DNA of 64,000 bases from SG8-30 sp963695155 (GCA_963695155.1 CAVOGD010000003.1:413305-477304), one strand, 5' to 3'. Shown: positions 43,860 to 53,109, counted from the first letter of the stretch. Notes: generated by a model from the letters alone, not told the origin. Numbers and translations are program-made.

Positions 43860-44759
43860 ATGAAGCCGATCCTCGACAGGCTGCGCTCCGGAGACATCCT
43901 CGTCGGTGACGGAGCCATGGGCACGATGCTGTTCCAGCGGGGACTGCAGCCCGGGGAGTGCCCCGAGTCCATGAACCTCACGAGCCGGGGCGTGCTCGAG
44001 GAAATCGCCTCGCTCTACCTCCTCGCCGGCGCCGACATCGTGCAGACGAACACCTTTGGCGGGTCGCCGCTGAAGCTGGCCCACTACGGGCTGGGCGGGC
44101 AGGCCGAGCACACCAACAGCGTGGCGGTGGCCAGGGTGCGGGCGGCCGTCGGCCACCGGGCCTACGTTTCGGGGTCGTGCGGCCCGTCGGGGGAGATGCT
44201 GGAACCCTACGGGTCGGTATCGGAAGAAACGCTTGCGGCCGCCTTCGAGACCCAGTTGCGCGCGCTGATCTTCGCGGGCGTCGATCTCGTCTGCGTCGAG
44301 ACGATGACCGACCTGCGGGAGGCTGTGCTGGCCGTGCGCGTGTCCAAGTCCATCTCGGCGGCGACGCCGGTCATGGCGACGATGACGTTCGACAAGATCC
44401 CGAAGGGCTACTACACCATCATGGGCACCAGCATCGAGCAGGCGGTGGCCGGGTTGACCGCGGCGGGCGCCGACATCATCGGCTCGAACTGCGGCAACGG
44501 CATCGACGTCATGACCGACATCGCGCGGCAGTTCAGGCTGCTGACCGACAAGCCGATCGTCATCCAGGCGAACGCCGGGCTGCCGGTGCAGACGCCCGCC
44601 GGCGTCGAGTACCCCGAGTCGCCGGCCTACTTCGCGGCGAAGACCGCCGAACTGATCGCGGCCGGCGTCTCGATCATCGGCGGATGCTGCGGCACGACGC
44701 CGGCGCACATCGCGGCGATCCGGGAAGTGGTTGACTCCATGCCGCGGCCCGCCACTTGA
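43860..44759 (+). CDS. Homocysteine S-methyltransferase (MetH N-terminal module-like)
   Basis: 299 residues forming the zinc-dependent homocysteine-binding barrel of methionine synthase as a free protein. It contains GDGAMGTMLFQRGL, NLTSRGVLEEIASLYL, NTFGGSPLKLAHYGL and the three zinc cysteines in GSNCGNG (about residue 204) and GGCCGTTPAH (about 273). It begins at the base after the corrinoid gene stop and overlaps the permease start by 4 bases. In this operon it would take the methyl group from the corrinoid protein to make methionine. Confidence 0.9.
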   Translation: MKPILDRLRSGDILVGDGAMGTMLFQRGLQPGECPESMNLTSRGVLEEIASLYLLAGADIVQTNTFGGSPLKLAHYGLGGQAEHTNSVAVARVRAAVGHRAYVSGSCGPSGEMLEPYGSVSEETLAAAFETQLRALIFAGVDLVCVETMTDLREAVLAVRVSKSISAATPVMATMTFDKIPKGYYTIMGTSIEQAVAGLTAAGADIIGSNCGNGIDVMTDIARQFRLLTDKPIVIQANAGLPVQTPAGVEYPESPAYFAAKTAELIAAGVSIIGGCCGTTPAHIAAIREVVDSMPRPAT

Positions 44760-46081
44760 GCGAACCGCCCGCGCAGCTGCGGCCCGACCGGCCCTTGCTC
44801 GGCTTCTGGACCGGCACCGCGCTCGTGGCCGGCAACATGATCGGCTCCGGGATATTCCTGCTGCCCGCCGCGCTGGCGGCCTATGGGGGCATCAGCCTCG
44901 TCGGCTGGCTGTTCACGACCGCCGGGTCGCTGCTGCTCGCCATCGTGTTCATGAGCCTGAGCCGCAGCTACCCGCGCATCGGCGGACCCTACGCCTACGC
45001 CCGCGAGGCGTTCGGCGACTTCGCCGGCTTCATCGTCGCCTACGGCTACTGGCTGTCCATCCTCTGCGGCAATGCCGCCATCGCGATCGTCTCGGTCAGC
45101 TATCTCTCCGTGCTGTTTCCCGTGCTCACGACCGCGTCGCACCTCGACGTCGTGGCGGCCCTCGCGGTGCTGTGGATCCTCACGCTGGTCAACCTGCTGG
45201 GCGTTCGCGTATCCGGCGGGGTGCAACTGGCCACGACGGTGTTCAAGATCCTGCCGCTGCTCGCCATCGCCCTGTTCGGGCTGGCCGATTTCGACGCGGC
45301 GCATTTCACGCCGTTCAACCTCAGCGGGCGCAGTTCGGCCGGCGCCATCACGGCGACCGCCGCCCTGACGCTATGGGCCTTCCTCGGGCTGGAGTCCGCC
45401 ACGATCCCGGCGGACAGCATCCGCGACCCGCGGCGCACGATCCCGCGGGCGACCATTGCCGGGACGCTGGTCGCGGCCTTGATTTACATACTGTCGACCG
45501 TGTCCCTCATGGGGCTGCTGTCGCCGGCAGAACTGGCCGGATCCCACGCGCCGTTCGCCGATGCCGCCACGCGGCTGTTCGGATCCGCCGCCGGCTACGT
45601 CGTCGCCTGCGCCGGGGCGGTGGCCTGCATCGGCGCATTGAACGGCTGGGTGCTGCTGCAGGGCCAGATGCCCCGCGCGGCGGCGCTGGACGGCCTGTTC
45701 CCGGGGACGTTTCGCGTGCTCTCCGGATCCGGCGTGCCGCTCAAGGGCATCATCATCTCGAGCCTGTGCATCTCCGCCCTGCTGCTGATGAACTACATGG
45801 AAGGCTACGTGGAGAAGTTCACCTTCGTGATCCTGCTGGCCACGCTGGCGACGCTGATTCCGTACCTGGCATCGGCGCTGGCACAGTTGAAGCTGGCGCT
45901 CAAGGGCGGCCGGCCCGGCCTGACCGGCCTGGCGATCGTCGCGGCGCTGGCCTGCCTGTACTCCGCCTGGGCGGTCGTCGGCCTGGGGGCCTATACGATC
46001 TTCTGGGGCATGGTCCTCATGGCCACGGGAGCCCCCCTGTTCGCCTGGATGCGCCGGCGGCGCTACTCCTTCATCTCGTAG
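44756..46081 (+). CDS. APC family amino acid/amine permease
   Basis: 441 residues with about twelve membrane helices. Helix 1 has the APC motif GTALVAGNMIGSGIFLLP, and SYPRIGGPYAYAREAFG follows helix 2. WAFLGLESATIPADSIRDPRRTIPRATI is the conserved helix 6-loop region. It uses a TTG start (44756) overlapping the stop of the methyltransferase gene, so it is part of the corrinoid operon. It probably imports the methylated amine or another operon substrate. Its last 19 bases overlap the convergent acyl-CoA dehydrogenase gene. Confidence 0.88.
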   Translation: MSEPPAQLRPDRPLLGFWTGTALVAGNMIGSGIFLLPAALAAYGGISLVGWLFTTAGSLLLAIVFMSLSRSYPRIGGPYAYAREAFGDFAGFIVAYGYWLSILCGNAAIAIVSVSYLSVLFPVLTTASHLDVVAALAVLWILTLVNLLGVRVSGGVQLATTVFKILPLLAIALFGLADFDAAHFTPFNLSGRSSAGAITATAALTLWAFLGLESATIPADSIRDPRRTIPRATIAGTLVAALIYILSTVSLMGLLSPAELAGSHAPFADAATRLFGSAAGYVVACAGAVACIGALNGWVLLQGQMPRAAALDGLFPGTFRVLSGSGVPLKGIIISSLCISALLLMNYMEGYVEKFTFVILLATLATLIPYLASALAQLKLALKGGRPGLTGLAIVAALACLYSAWAVVGLGAYTIFWGMVLMATGAPLFAWMRRRRYSFIS

Positions 46082-47757
46082 GCCCCGGCCAGCTGCGCCA
46101 CCTCCTCCTTCCAGACCCGCTGGAAGCGGGCCCGGTCCTGGGCCGGCTTGCGGATCATGGCCATGGCCCGTTCCTGCTGCGCGGGGCTGGTGCCCGGCTT
46201 GTGGGCCAGCTCCAGGGCGTACCTCGACAGGTCACGGACCATCACGTTGAAGATCTGGTCGACGAGGTCGTCGCCGATACCATGGATCGGCGCCGCCTCC
46301 AGGATCAGCTGGCCGTACGGAACCAGCGTGAACACCTCGCCCAGGTTGAGCAGCAGGTCGACGTCCTTCTGCTGCGCTTCGTCGGGCGGGCTTTCCATCA
46401 GCAGGCGCTTCAGCGCCTCGATCTGCTCCTTGAAGATCGCGACATTGGGCAGCTCGACCCCGTCATAGGCCAGCCGGTAGTCGTGGAAGCGGATCTTGCC
46501 CAGGCCCTTGGCCGGGCCCTGGCGGAAGAAGAACACGTCGTCGGCCGGGTCGTCGCGGCGCGGCACCGCCGGGTAGGCGGCGGGCCGGAACAAGTAGTTG
46601 GCCATGAACTTCACAACCAGCGCCATGTTGACGTGGGCGGTGCCCTCCAGCTTGGGCAGCGCGCGGATGTCGCGCGCGGCCATCTCGAAATAGGTCTCCT
46701 TCTCGAAGCCGCGCGCGGCGATCACGTCCCACAGCGCGTTGATCACCTCCTCGCCCTGCATGGTGACCTTCATCTTCATGATCGGGTTGTAGAGCAGGTA
46801 GCGGCGGTCGTCCGCCGAGGCGCTGCGGAAGTAGTCGGAGGCACGCAGGCCGAACAGCTTCATGGCGACGAGCCGGGCGTAGGCGTCCACGAACAACTGC
46901 TGCACGTGCGGGAAGTCGGTGACGTAGCGGTCGTACAGGCGGCGCCGGGAGGCATGGTTGATGGCTTCGTAGAAGGCATGGGTGCAGATGCCGATCGAGG
47001 CCCAGCCGAGGTTGAACTTGCCGACGTTGACGGTATTGAGGGCCGCGTCCCAGGCCGCGGAACCGCGCGACAGGATGTCGCTTTCCGTCACCGGGTAGTC
47101 GCGCAGCGCGAATTCCGCCACGTAGGACTGTGAATTGCACAGGTTGCGGATGCAGTCGAAGCGCTCGTGCTGCGAGTCGGCGGCGAAGAACGCGTACTCG
47201 TCGCCGCCGGCCACGCGCCCGAAGGTGGACACCATGCGCGCGACGTTGGCGTTGCCGATGTAGTACTTGCTGCCGTTCGCCTTGAAGCCGTCGCCGGCGG
47301 GCTCGAGGGTCATCTCGGTCGAGTAGACGTCGGCGCCGTGCTGCTGCTCGGACAGCCCGAACGCGAAGACCTCGCCCTTGCGCAGCAGGCCGGCGGCCTG
47401 GCGCTTCGCCTGTTCATTGGCGCTCATCCAGATCGGGCCGAGGCCGAGGATCGTCACCTGCCAGGTGTACCAGTAAGGCAGCCCGTAGAAGGCCAGGATC
47501 TCGTTGAACTCGTTGTTGCGCCAGTTGTCCCAGCGACAGTCGGGGCCGCCGTATGCGGCCGGCGTCAACAGGGTCGCCAGGGCCATTTCGCGCTTCATGA
47601 AGTCGAGCAGGTCCGCGTACCAGACGCGCTCATGGTCGTCCGACTTGAGCTTGCGCAGGCCCTTGCTCTCGAAGAACGCGATGGTCCGCGCCATGATTGC
47701 GCGGGACCGTTCGTCCGTGCACCGGCTGGCGTGTTTGCTGGGATTGAGCAGGATCAC
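46063..47757 (-). CDS. Acyl-CoA dehydrogenase family protein (atypical)
   Basis: 564 residues from a GTG at 47757 that has GGAGG 7 bases upstream. The middle holds a variant FAD/substrate motif GEVFAFGLSEQQHGADVYST and the strand NGSKYYIGNAN. The C-terminal helical domain includes LDRTRE-unlike but family-typical repeats such as MKMKVTMQGEEVINALWDV and LPKLEGTAHVNMALVVKF. It is longer than standard acyl-CoA dehydrogenases (about 380) and nearer the size of long forms. The substrate is not predictable. It converges on the permease gene with a 19-base overlap. Confidence 0.82.
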   Translation of the reverse strand: MILLNPSKHASRCTDERSRAIMARTIAFFESKGLRKLKSDDHERVWYADLLDFMKREMALATLLTPAAYGGPDCRWDNWRNNEFNEILAFYGLPYWYTWQVTILGLGPIWMSANEQAKRQAAGLLRKGEVFAFGLSEQQHGADVYSTEMTLEPAGDGFKANGSKYYIGNANVARMVSTFGRVAGGDEYAFFAADSQHERFDCIRNLCNSQSYVAEFALRDYPVTESDILSRGSAAWDAALNTVNVGKFNLGWASIGICTHAFYEAINHASRRRLYDRYVTDFPHVQQLFVDAYARLVAMKLFGLRASDYFRSASADDRRYLLYNPIMKMKVTMQGEEVINALWDVIAARGFEKETYFEMAARDIRALPKLEGTAHVNMALVVKFMANYLFRPAAYPAVPRRDDPADDVFFFRQGPAKGLGKIRFHDYRLAYDGVELPNVAIFKEQIEALKRLLMESPPDEAQQKDVDLLLNLGEVFTLVPYGQLILEAAPIHGIGDDLVDQIFNVMVRDLSRYALELAHKPGTSPAQQERAMAMIRKPAQDRARFQRVWKEEVAQLAGAYEMKE

Positions 47758-47849
47758 GATCGCACCTCCGTCTTCCGCCGCCAATTCTGGATGGACATGT
47801 CGCAGCGCGTCATTTGCTAGAGTACGCTCCTGACAACATGGAGGCGCCC

Positions 47850-48806
47850 ATGGATACCCTGCACTCGTCCTCCCGAAGGCGTTTCGTCAAGACGGTACTG
47901 GGCGGAGCCGCCACCGTCGGCATCACAGCACAGTTCGGCGCCGGCACGGCATTAGCATTTCCCGCCGGGATGCCCACACGCCCGCTGGGCAGGACCGGCC
48001 ATGACGTGCGCCTGTTCAGCCTCGGCGGCCAGGCCACGCTGGAGCAGGACGGCCGCACCGACGAGGCCCTGCACATCATCAACACGGCGATCGACCGTGG
48101 CGTCAACTACATCGACACGGCCGCCGCCTATGGCGCCGGGGTCAGCGAACGCTACTTCGGCCTGGTCATGGCGTCCCGGCGCAAGGAGGTGTTCCTGGCC
48201 TCCAAGACGCATGACCGCACCTACGACGGCTCCATGCGCCTGCTCGAGAAGTCGCTGACGCAACTGAAGACCGACCACCTCGACTCGTGGCAGTTGCACA
48301 ACGTCAAGACGGACGACGAGCTCGCGCGGATCTTCGCCGACGACGGGGCGATCAAGGCGTTGGAGAAGGCCAGGGACGAGAAGATGGTCCGCTTCCTGGG
48401 CATCACCGGCCACCAGGACCCGTTCGTGCTGAAGCGGGCGATCCAGCGCTACGACTTCGACACCCTCCTCATGGCCCTGAATGCCGCGGACCGCCATCAC
48501 CTGTCCTTCATGGACAACCTGCTGCCGGTGGCGGTTGAGAAACGGATGGGGATCATCGGCATGAAGGTCGTGTCACGCGGCAGGATCTTCAGGGACGGCG
48601 GGCTCACGTCGATGGAGCAGGCGATGCGCTACGTCCTCACGCTGCCCGTCAGCACGGTCATCGTGGGCATCTCGAGGATCGAGGAACTCGAGGAAAACGT
48701 GCGGATCGCACAAGACTTTCGCCCCTACGACGAAGGGGAAATGAGGCGCCTGGAGGAACTCACGAAGCCCGGCCACACGGATACCAACTGGTTCAAGGCC
48801 AAGTGA
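47850..48806 (+). CDS. Aldo/keto reductase with Tat signal
   Basis: 318 residues. The N-terminus SSSRRRFVKTVLGGAATVG is a twin-arginine export signal, cut near ALAFPAG. The mature protein is an aldo/keto reductase barrel: PTRPLGRTGHDVRLFSLGGQ, the catalytic DTAAAYGAGVSE (Asp, Tyr), the Lys in FLASKTHDRT and the His in WQLHNV. The NADP-binding end has VIVGISRIEELEENV. Start at 47850 is chosen by GGAGG 6 bases upstream. Tat export suggests it folds with its nicotinamide cofactor before export. Confidence 0.88.
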   Translation: MDTLHSSSRRRFVKTVLGGAATVGITAQFGAGTALAFPAGMPTRPLGRTGHDVRLFSLGGQATLEQDGRTDEALHIINTAIDRGVNYIDTAAAYGAGVSERYFGLVMASRRKEVFLASKTHDRTYDGSMRLLEKSLTQLKTDHLDSWQLHNVKTDDELARIFADDGAIKALEKARDEKMVRFLGITGHQDPFVLKRAIQRYDFDTLLMALNAADRHHLSFMDNLLPVAVEKRMGIIGMKVVSRGRIFRDGGLTSMEQAMRYVLTLPVSTVIVGISRIEELEENVRIAQDFRPYDEGEMRRLEELTKPGHTDTNWFKAK

Positions 48807-48957
48807 GGGACATAATCGGTCCTGGCCCAGGCGGCAGCCGCACTTCAGGGGATGTGGCGCACAGCGGCCGCGCCGCTGCGCGCGCGGACATCCCTGACGA
48901 CATGCGCGACCGTGCGCGCTATGCTTTGCGACGCATTGCAACCGATGGGTTAGGCGC

Positions 48958-51015
48958 ATGAAGTGCTTCCCGAGAGTCATCGGCCTGGCGGCCCTCGTGC
49001 TGCTGTCCGGCTGTAGCGGCAGTGGAAACGGCCCACCGATCGTCCCTCCCCTGCCGCCCATCGTCGTCAACAGCCTGCTCGACTCCGCCAGCCCGCCGGC
49101 CGGCACGGTCACGATGCGCTCGGCGCTGGCCTCGGCGGCATCGGGCCAGCGCATCACGTTCGAGCCGGGCCTCGACCGGGGCGTCATCACCCTGTCGATC
49201 GTCGCCGAGGAGCATACTCAGCTTGTCGGCGAGGTCATGGGCATCCGCAACGAACCCAGCGGCCCGGTGTCCTACCTGGTCGGCTGGTTCGATCGCGACT
49301 ATGGGCGCTCGGCGCTGGTGGCACGCAAGAACGTGGTCATCGATGCCTCGGCGCTGCCATCCGGCATCACGCTGGCCTGGGACACGAACATCCAGCCGGG
49401 CGCGCGCGTCCTCGCCGTGCGCGGCGACCTCACGCTCATCAATGTCGCGGTCACCGGCGGCCGCGTCGTCACCGAGGCCATCACGCCGGCCGGCCAGTAT
49501 CCGCAGCCGTGGACGCTGGCGCGCGGCGGCGCGCTGGCCGTCTGGGGCGTCGCGCGGCTCGAGGACTGCCGCCTGTACGACAACCAGGTGCAGGGCGACT
49601 TCGATTCATCGCGGGACCGCGGCGCCTTCGGCGGAGCGGTCTATGCCGACATCGTGGAGATGCGCAACTGCGTGGTCAGCGGCAACTCGGTGCTCGGCGC
49701 CGGGGCCGCCGGCGGCGGCGTCTATTCCGTGGGCGGCGCCCAGCACTCCCGCACGATTTCCACCATCGAGCGGTCTTCCATCGCCGGCAACCGCATCAGC
49801 GGGCTGTTCGCCTACGGCGCCGGCGTCTATTCCGACGGCGGCGGCATCGGCGTCAGCAAGACGCTGCGGCTCACCAACAGCACCATCGCCCGCAATCTCG
49901 CCCAGCCCGCACCCGGACTGCCGCCGTTCTTGCTCGCCATGGGCTACTGGCGCGGCGGCGGCGTTTACATGTCCAACGGGTTCCTGGAGATCCAGAGCTG
50001 CAGCGTGGTCGAGAACACGGTCCGCGGCGTGCCCCGCACCGACAGCCTGGGCCGCCGCAACCTGGCCGGGGGCATCGCCGCGACGGTCGGCAATGCGCAT
50101 GCGACCGAGGACCTGATCCTGGGCCACTCGATCGTCGCCGGCAACCTCGTCGAGGAGGTCGGCGGCAGCAGCTACGCACACGATCTGTTCACCGGTTCCG
50201 TCTTCTACTTCCGCAGCGCCGGATACAACCGGGTCGGCGTGCTCGACTTCAGCCAGATCCTGGTGCCCGTGGGCGAATGGGGCTGGGATTCCCTCAGCCG
50301 CAAGCACTACCCGCAGGTGGGCGACCAGGACGGCGTGGCCGCGGCCAGCGTGCTGGACCTGGCCGGCGGCATCACCTACTCGCCCTCGATCCTGTCGGTC
50401 GGCGTCGGTGCCGGCACGCCCGTGCCGCTCCATTACCGGCCTGCGGGCACTGCCCTGGGCCAGGTGCCGGCCGCGTCGTACAGCGTGTCGGAGACACTGG
50501 CCGACTACCTCGTGGATTCCGGCGGCACCGACAACTTCCTGGCGATCATGCTCAGCCGGCTTGAAAGCCGCTACGCATTGCCCGGCTTTGCCAGCCAGTA
50601 CACGGCGGACTTCGAGGCCTACCTGCAGAACGCGGACTCCGACCCGGCGACGCCCGGCACCCAGCCCTACCTGGACCCGTCCGGCAACCCGATCCTGACG
50701 CTGGCCGCGACGCGTTTCTTCGGCCCCGCACAGACCTGGCCCAGGGAGCTGGCGAACCACCCGTACATCCTGTTCTGGCATCGCCTGGACCCCGCCCTGC
50801 AGGCGCGCGCCATTCCCGGCATGGGCCCGGAGCTGCTCGGCGACCTGGCGTGGCGGACGCTGTTCTCGTCCGGATACCTGGCCGAGAATCCGCGCATCCG
50901 TATCGACGTAAGCACGAGCCCGCGGCTGTCGGTGCAGCGCCTCAGCGTTGACCAGCTCGGGACGAGCCGGCCGGCCAACGGACCCGGCGACGTCGGCGCA
51001 ATCGAAAGCCTGTAG
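48958..51015 (+). CDS. Right-handed beta-helix lipoprotein with choice-of-anchor Q-type C-terminus
   Basis: 685 residues. A lipoprotein signal (GLAALVLLSGC, lipobox LSGC) is followed by a Pro-rich linker. A parallel beta-helix region (about 110-410) has repeats such as GGALAVWGVARLEDCRLYDN, GGAVYADIVEMRNCVVSGNS and GGGVYMSNGFLEIQSCSVVEN. The end RLSVDQLGTSRPANGPGDVGAIES is the motif typical of choice-of-anchor Q surface proteins. About 200 residues between are not recognised. It is probably surface-exposed and may bind or cleave a polysaccharide. Confidence 0.85.
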   Translation: MKCFPRVIGLAALVLLSGCSGSGNGPPIVPPLPPIVVNSLLDSASPPAGTVTMRSALASAASGQRITFEPGLDRGVITLSIVAEEHTQLVGEVMGIRNEPSGPVSYLVGWFDRDYGRSALVARKNVVIDASALPSGITLAWDTNIQPGARVLAVRGDLTLINVAVTGGRVVTEAITPAGQYPQPWTLARGGALAVWGVARLEDCRLYDNQVQGDFDSSRDRGAFGGAVYADIVEMRNCVVSGNSVLGAGAAGGGVYSVGGAQHSRTISTIERSSIAGNRISGLFAYGAGVYSDGGGIGVSKTLRLTNSTIARNLAQPAPGLPPFLLAMGYWRGGGVYMSNGFLEIQSCSVVENTVRGVPRTDSLGRRNLAGGIAATVGNAHATEDLILGHSIVAGNLVEEVGGSSYAHDLFTGSVFYFRSAGYNRVGVLDFSQILVPVGEWGWDSLSRKHYPQVGDQDGVAAASVLDLAGGITYSPSILSVGVGAGTPVPLHYRPAGTALGQVPAASYSVSETLADYLVDSGGTDNFLAIMLSRLESRYALPGFASQYTADFEAYLQNADSDPATPGTQPYLDPSGNPILTLAATRFFGPAQTWPRELANHPYILFWHRLDPALQARAIPGMGPELLGDLAWRTLFSSGYLAENPRIRIDVSTSPRLSVQRLSVDQLGTSRPANGPGDVGAIESL

Positions 51016-51065
51016 ATCTGCCCCTTTTGAATCAGCCGTCATTCTCGGCCACCAGGGAGGAACTG

Positions 51066-52385
51066 ATGCGTCGAATTCTCATCATGGGCGCCGCCGGGCG
51101 CGACTTCCACGTGTTCAACACGTGTTACCGGGACGCCGCGGACGTCGAGGTGGTTGCGTTCACCGCCACCCAGATTCCGTACATCGAGCAGCGGCGCTAC
51201 CCGCCCACGCTGGCCGGTGCACGCTATCCGCAGGGCATTCCCGTCTATCCCGAGAGCCGGCTGGCGGAGCTCATCGCCACGCAGCGCGTGGACGAGGTCG
51301 TGTTCGCCTACTCCGACGTGACCAACGAGTATGTCGAGGAACGGCGCACCCTCGTCGAGGCAGCGGGCGCGTCCTTCAGCACCTTCGACGTGGACGCCAC
51401 GATGCTCGCGTCGAGCCGACCGGTCATCGCGATCACCGCCACGCGCACCGGCTGCGGCAAGAGCCAGACGGCGCGGCGCGTCGTCGACCTGCTGCGCGAG
51501 GCGGGCTGCGCCACGGTGGTGCTGCGCCACCCCATGCCTTACGGCCAGCTCGAGCACCAGGCCGTGCAGCGCTTCGCGACCCTCGAGGACCTCGACACCC
51601 ACCAGTGCACGATCGAGGAGCGCGAGGAGTACGAGCCGCACATCGTGCGCGGCGCCATCGTCTTTGCCGGCGTGGACTACGCGGCCATCCTGGCCGCGGC
51701 GGAGCGCGAGGCCGAGGTGCTGGTCTGGGACGGCGGCAACAACGACACGCCGTTCATCGCGCCCACGCTGTGGATCACGATGGCCGACGCGCACCGGCCC
51801 GGTCACGAGGTCGCGTATTTCCCGGGCACGGACAATTTCCGCCGCGCCGACCTGATCATCATCAACAAGATCGACACGGCGCCGGCCGAGAACGTCGCGG
51901 CCGTGGCGGCCAGCGCCGCGCGCCTGAACCCGCGGGCAACCGTGGTTCGCGCACGCTCGCCGGTCAGCGTCACGGATCCCGCTGCGATCCGCGGCCGCCG
52001 CGTACTGGTGATCGAGGACGGCCCGACCACCACCCACGGCGGCATGGCCTTCGGCGCCGGCGTCATCGCGGCACGCGAGTTCGGCGCTGCCGGACTGGTC
52101 GATCCGCGACCGTTCGCCAAGGGCGAGATCGCCGGGACCTTCAAGAAGTTCCCGCACCTCGACGGCGTGCTGCCGGCTATGGGCTACGGACGCCAGCAGC
52201 TCGACGACCTCGAGGCCACGGTCGCGGCGGCCGACTGCGACCTGGTGCTGATTGCCACGCCTATCGACCTCGGCCGCATGATCCGCATCGACAAGCCGTG
52301 GCTGCGCGTCACCTACGACCTGGATGAGGAAGGGCCCGGACTCGCGGACGCAGTGGCGCGCGTGTCGGCCGCACGCTCCGGCTGA
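51066..52385 (+). CDS. Cyclic 2,3-diphosphoglycerate synthetase homologue (P-loop GTPase-like)
   Basis: 439 residues. The start MRRILIMGAAGRDFHVFNT forms an N-terminal Rossmann-like domain. The P-loop TATRTGCGKSQTARR (about residues 125-139) and the G4-like IINKIDTA follow, with WDGGNNDTPF between. It matches the archaeal cyclic 2,3-diphosphoglycerate synthetase family, whose bacterial members have no proven product. GAGGAACTG precedes the ATG. It is followed by a hairpin terminator, so it probably ends its own unit. Confidence 0.83.
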   Translation: MRRILIMGAAGRDFHVFNTCYRDAADVEVVAFTATQIPYIEQRRYPPTLAGARYPQGIPVYPESRLAELIATQRVDEVVFAYSDVTNEYVEERRTLVEAAGASFSTFDVDATMLASSRPVIAITATRTGCGKSQTARRVVDLLREAGCATVVLRHPMPYGQLEHQAVQRFATLEDLDTHQCTIEEREEYEPHIVRGAIVFAGVDYAAILAAAEREAEVLVWDGGNNDTPFIAPTLWITMADAHRPGHEVAYFPGTDNFRRADLIIINKIDTAPAENVAAVAASAARLNPRATVVRARSPVSVTDPAAIRGRRVLVIEDGPTTTHGGMAFGAGVIAAREFGAAGLVDPRPFAKGEIAGTFKKFPHLDGVLPAMGYGRQQLDDLEATVAAADCDLVLIATPIDLGRMIRIDKPWLRVTYDLDEEGPGLADAVARVSAARSG

Positions 52386-52449
52386 GCGTCCAGGCCCGGC
52401 GGGTCCGTGCGACCGGCCGCCAGTGCCGGCACCTCGTGACGTGGCAAGA

Positions 52450-52476
52450 GAAACCCCGGCTCGGAGCCGGGGTTTC
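52450..52476. terminator. Hairpin terminator of the ACCCCGG family
   Basis: GAAACCCCGGCT / AGCCGGGGTTTC, a perfect 12-bp stem with a CGG loop, 64 bases after the synthetase stop and 51 bases from the end of the convergent Hcp-like gene. The T-run is short (TTTCC). It can serve both strands. Confidence 0.75.
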
Positions 52477-52527
52477 CACGTTCACCGACGGTCGCCTGCC
52501 TTGACAGCGGCTGCGCCAGCGGCCGCC

Positions 52528-53109
52528 TCACTTCATCAGCGTGACATGGCCTGTCGTGAACTTGTACTCCCGCTGGCCACCTTTCTCGTCGCACGACGAG
52601 ATCGTCACGTCGTGCATTTCGTAGGTCCTGGCGCCGGCCTTGAGGACGGCACTGGCGATGTGCTGCCCGTTCGCGCACATCTTGTACAGCTGGGCGGCGG
52701 CCTCACTGCCGGAATTCGGGACCATCACCGACAGCGTGTTCGCCACGCCCGCGACGGGTTCCGTGGACGCCGCAGCGGCCGGCGCAGCGGCACTCGACTT
52801 GATGCGCTTGCCGCTCGCCTGGCCTGACGCCGCGTCCCGCGGCGCGGTGGCCCTCGTGGTGGCGGCTTCCGTGACGGAAAGGTCCTGCATGCTCACTTTG
52901 CCGGCCCCGCCCTTCGACGTCGCCGCCGCGGAACCCGCGTTGCTGGCCCCAAACGAATAGGACGACAGTTCGATCGGCTGCTGTGCCGCAGTCGATTCGC
53001 CCTTGATGTCCCCGATCTTAAGGAAGTAATCGGCGGCGGCGGTCGCCGTCGTCGCCACGCCCAGGAAGCCCGAGGCAATGGTCACCGTAACCAGACAAGT
53101 CTTGCGCAT
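52528..53109 (-). CDS. Secreted Hcp-like protein (type VI tube-protein fold) with Ala/Thr-rich insertion
   Basis: 193 residues. It begins with a clear signal peptide (KTCLVTVTIASGFLGVATTATA), then ADYFLKIGDIKGESTAAQQPIELSSYSFG, the start of Hcp tube proteins (xIFLKIxGIKGES...IEVxSWSWG). KVSMQDLSVT follows, then a low-complexity Ala/Ser/Thr stretch of about 50 residues. The C-terminal Hcp-like strands include ANTLSVMV, RTYEMHDVTISSC and KFTTGHVTL. Classical Hcp has no signal peptide and no such insertion. No other type VI gene is nearby. GGAGGGGG lies upstream of the ATG. Confidence 0.78.
   Translation of the reverse strand: MRKTCLVTVTIASGFLGVATTATAAADYFLKIGDIKGESTAAQQPIELSSYSFGASNAGSAAATSKGGAGKVSMQDLSVTEAATTRATAPRDAASGQASGKRIKSSAAAPAAAASTEPVAGVANTLSVMVPNSGSEAAAQLYKMCANGQHIASAVLKAGARTYEMHDVTISSCDEKGGQREYKFTTGHVTLMK

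Noticed and set aside
52528..53109. Part of a type VI secretion cluster
   Set aside because: No other tss/vgr/clpV genes are nearby, and the protein carries a Sec signal peptide.
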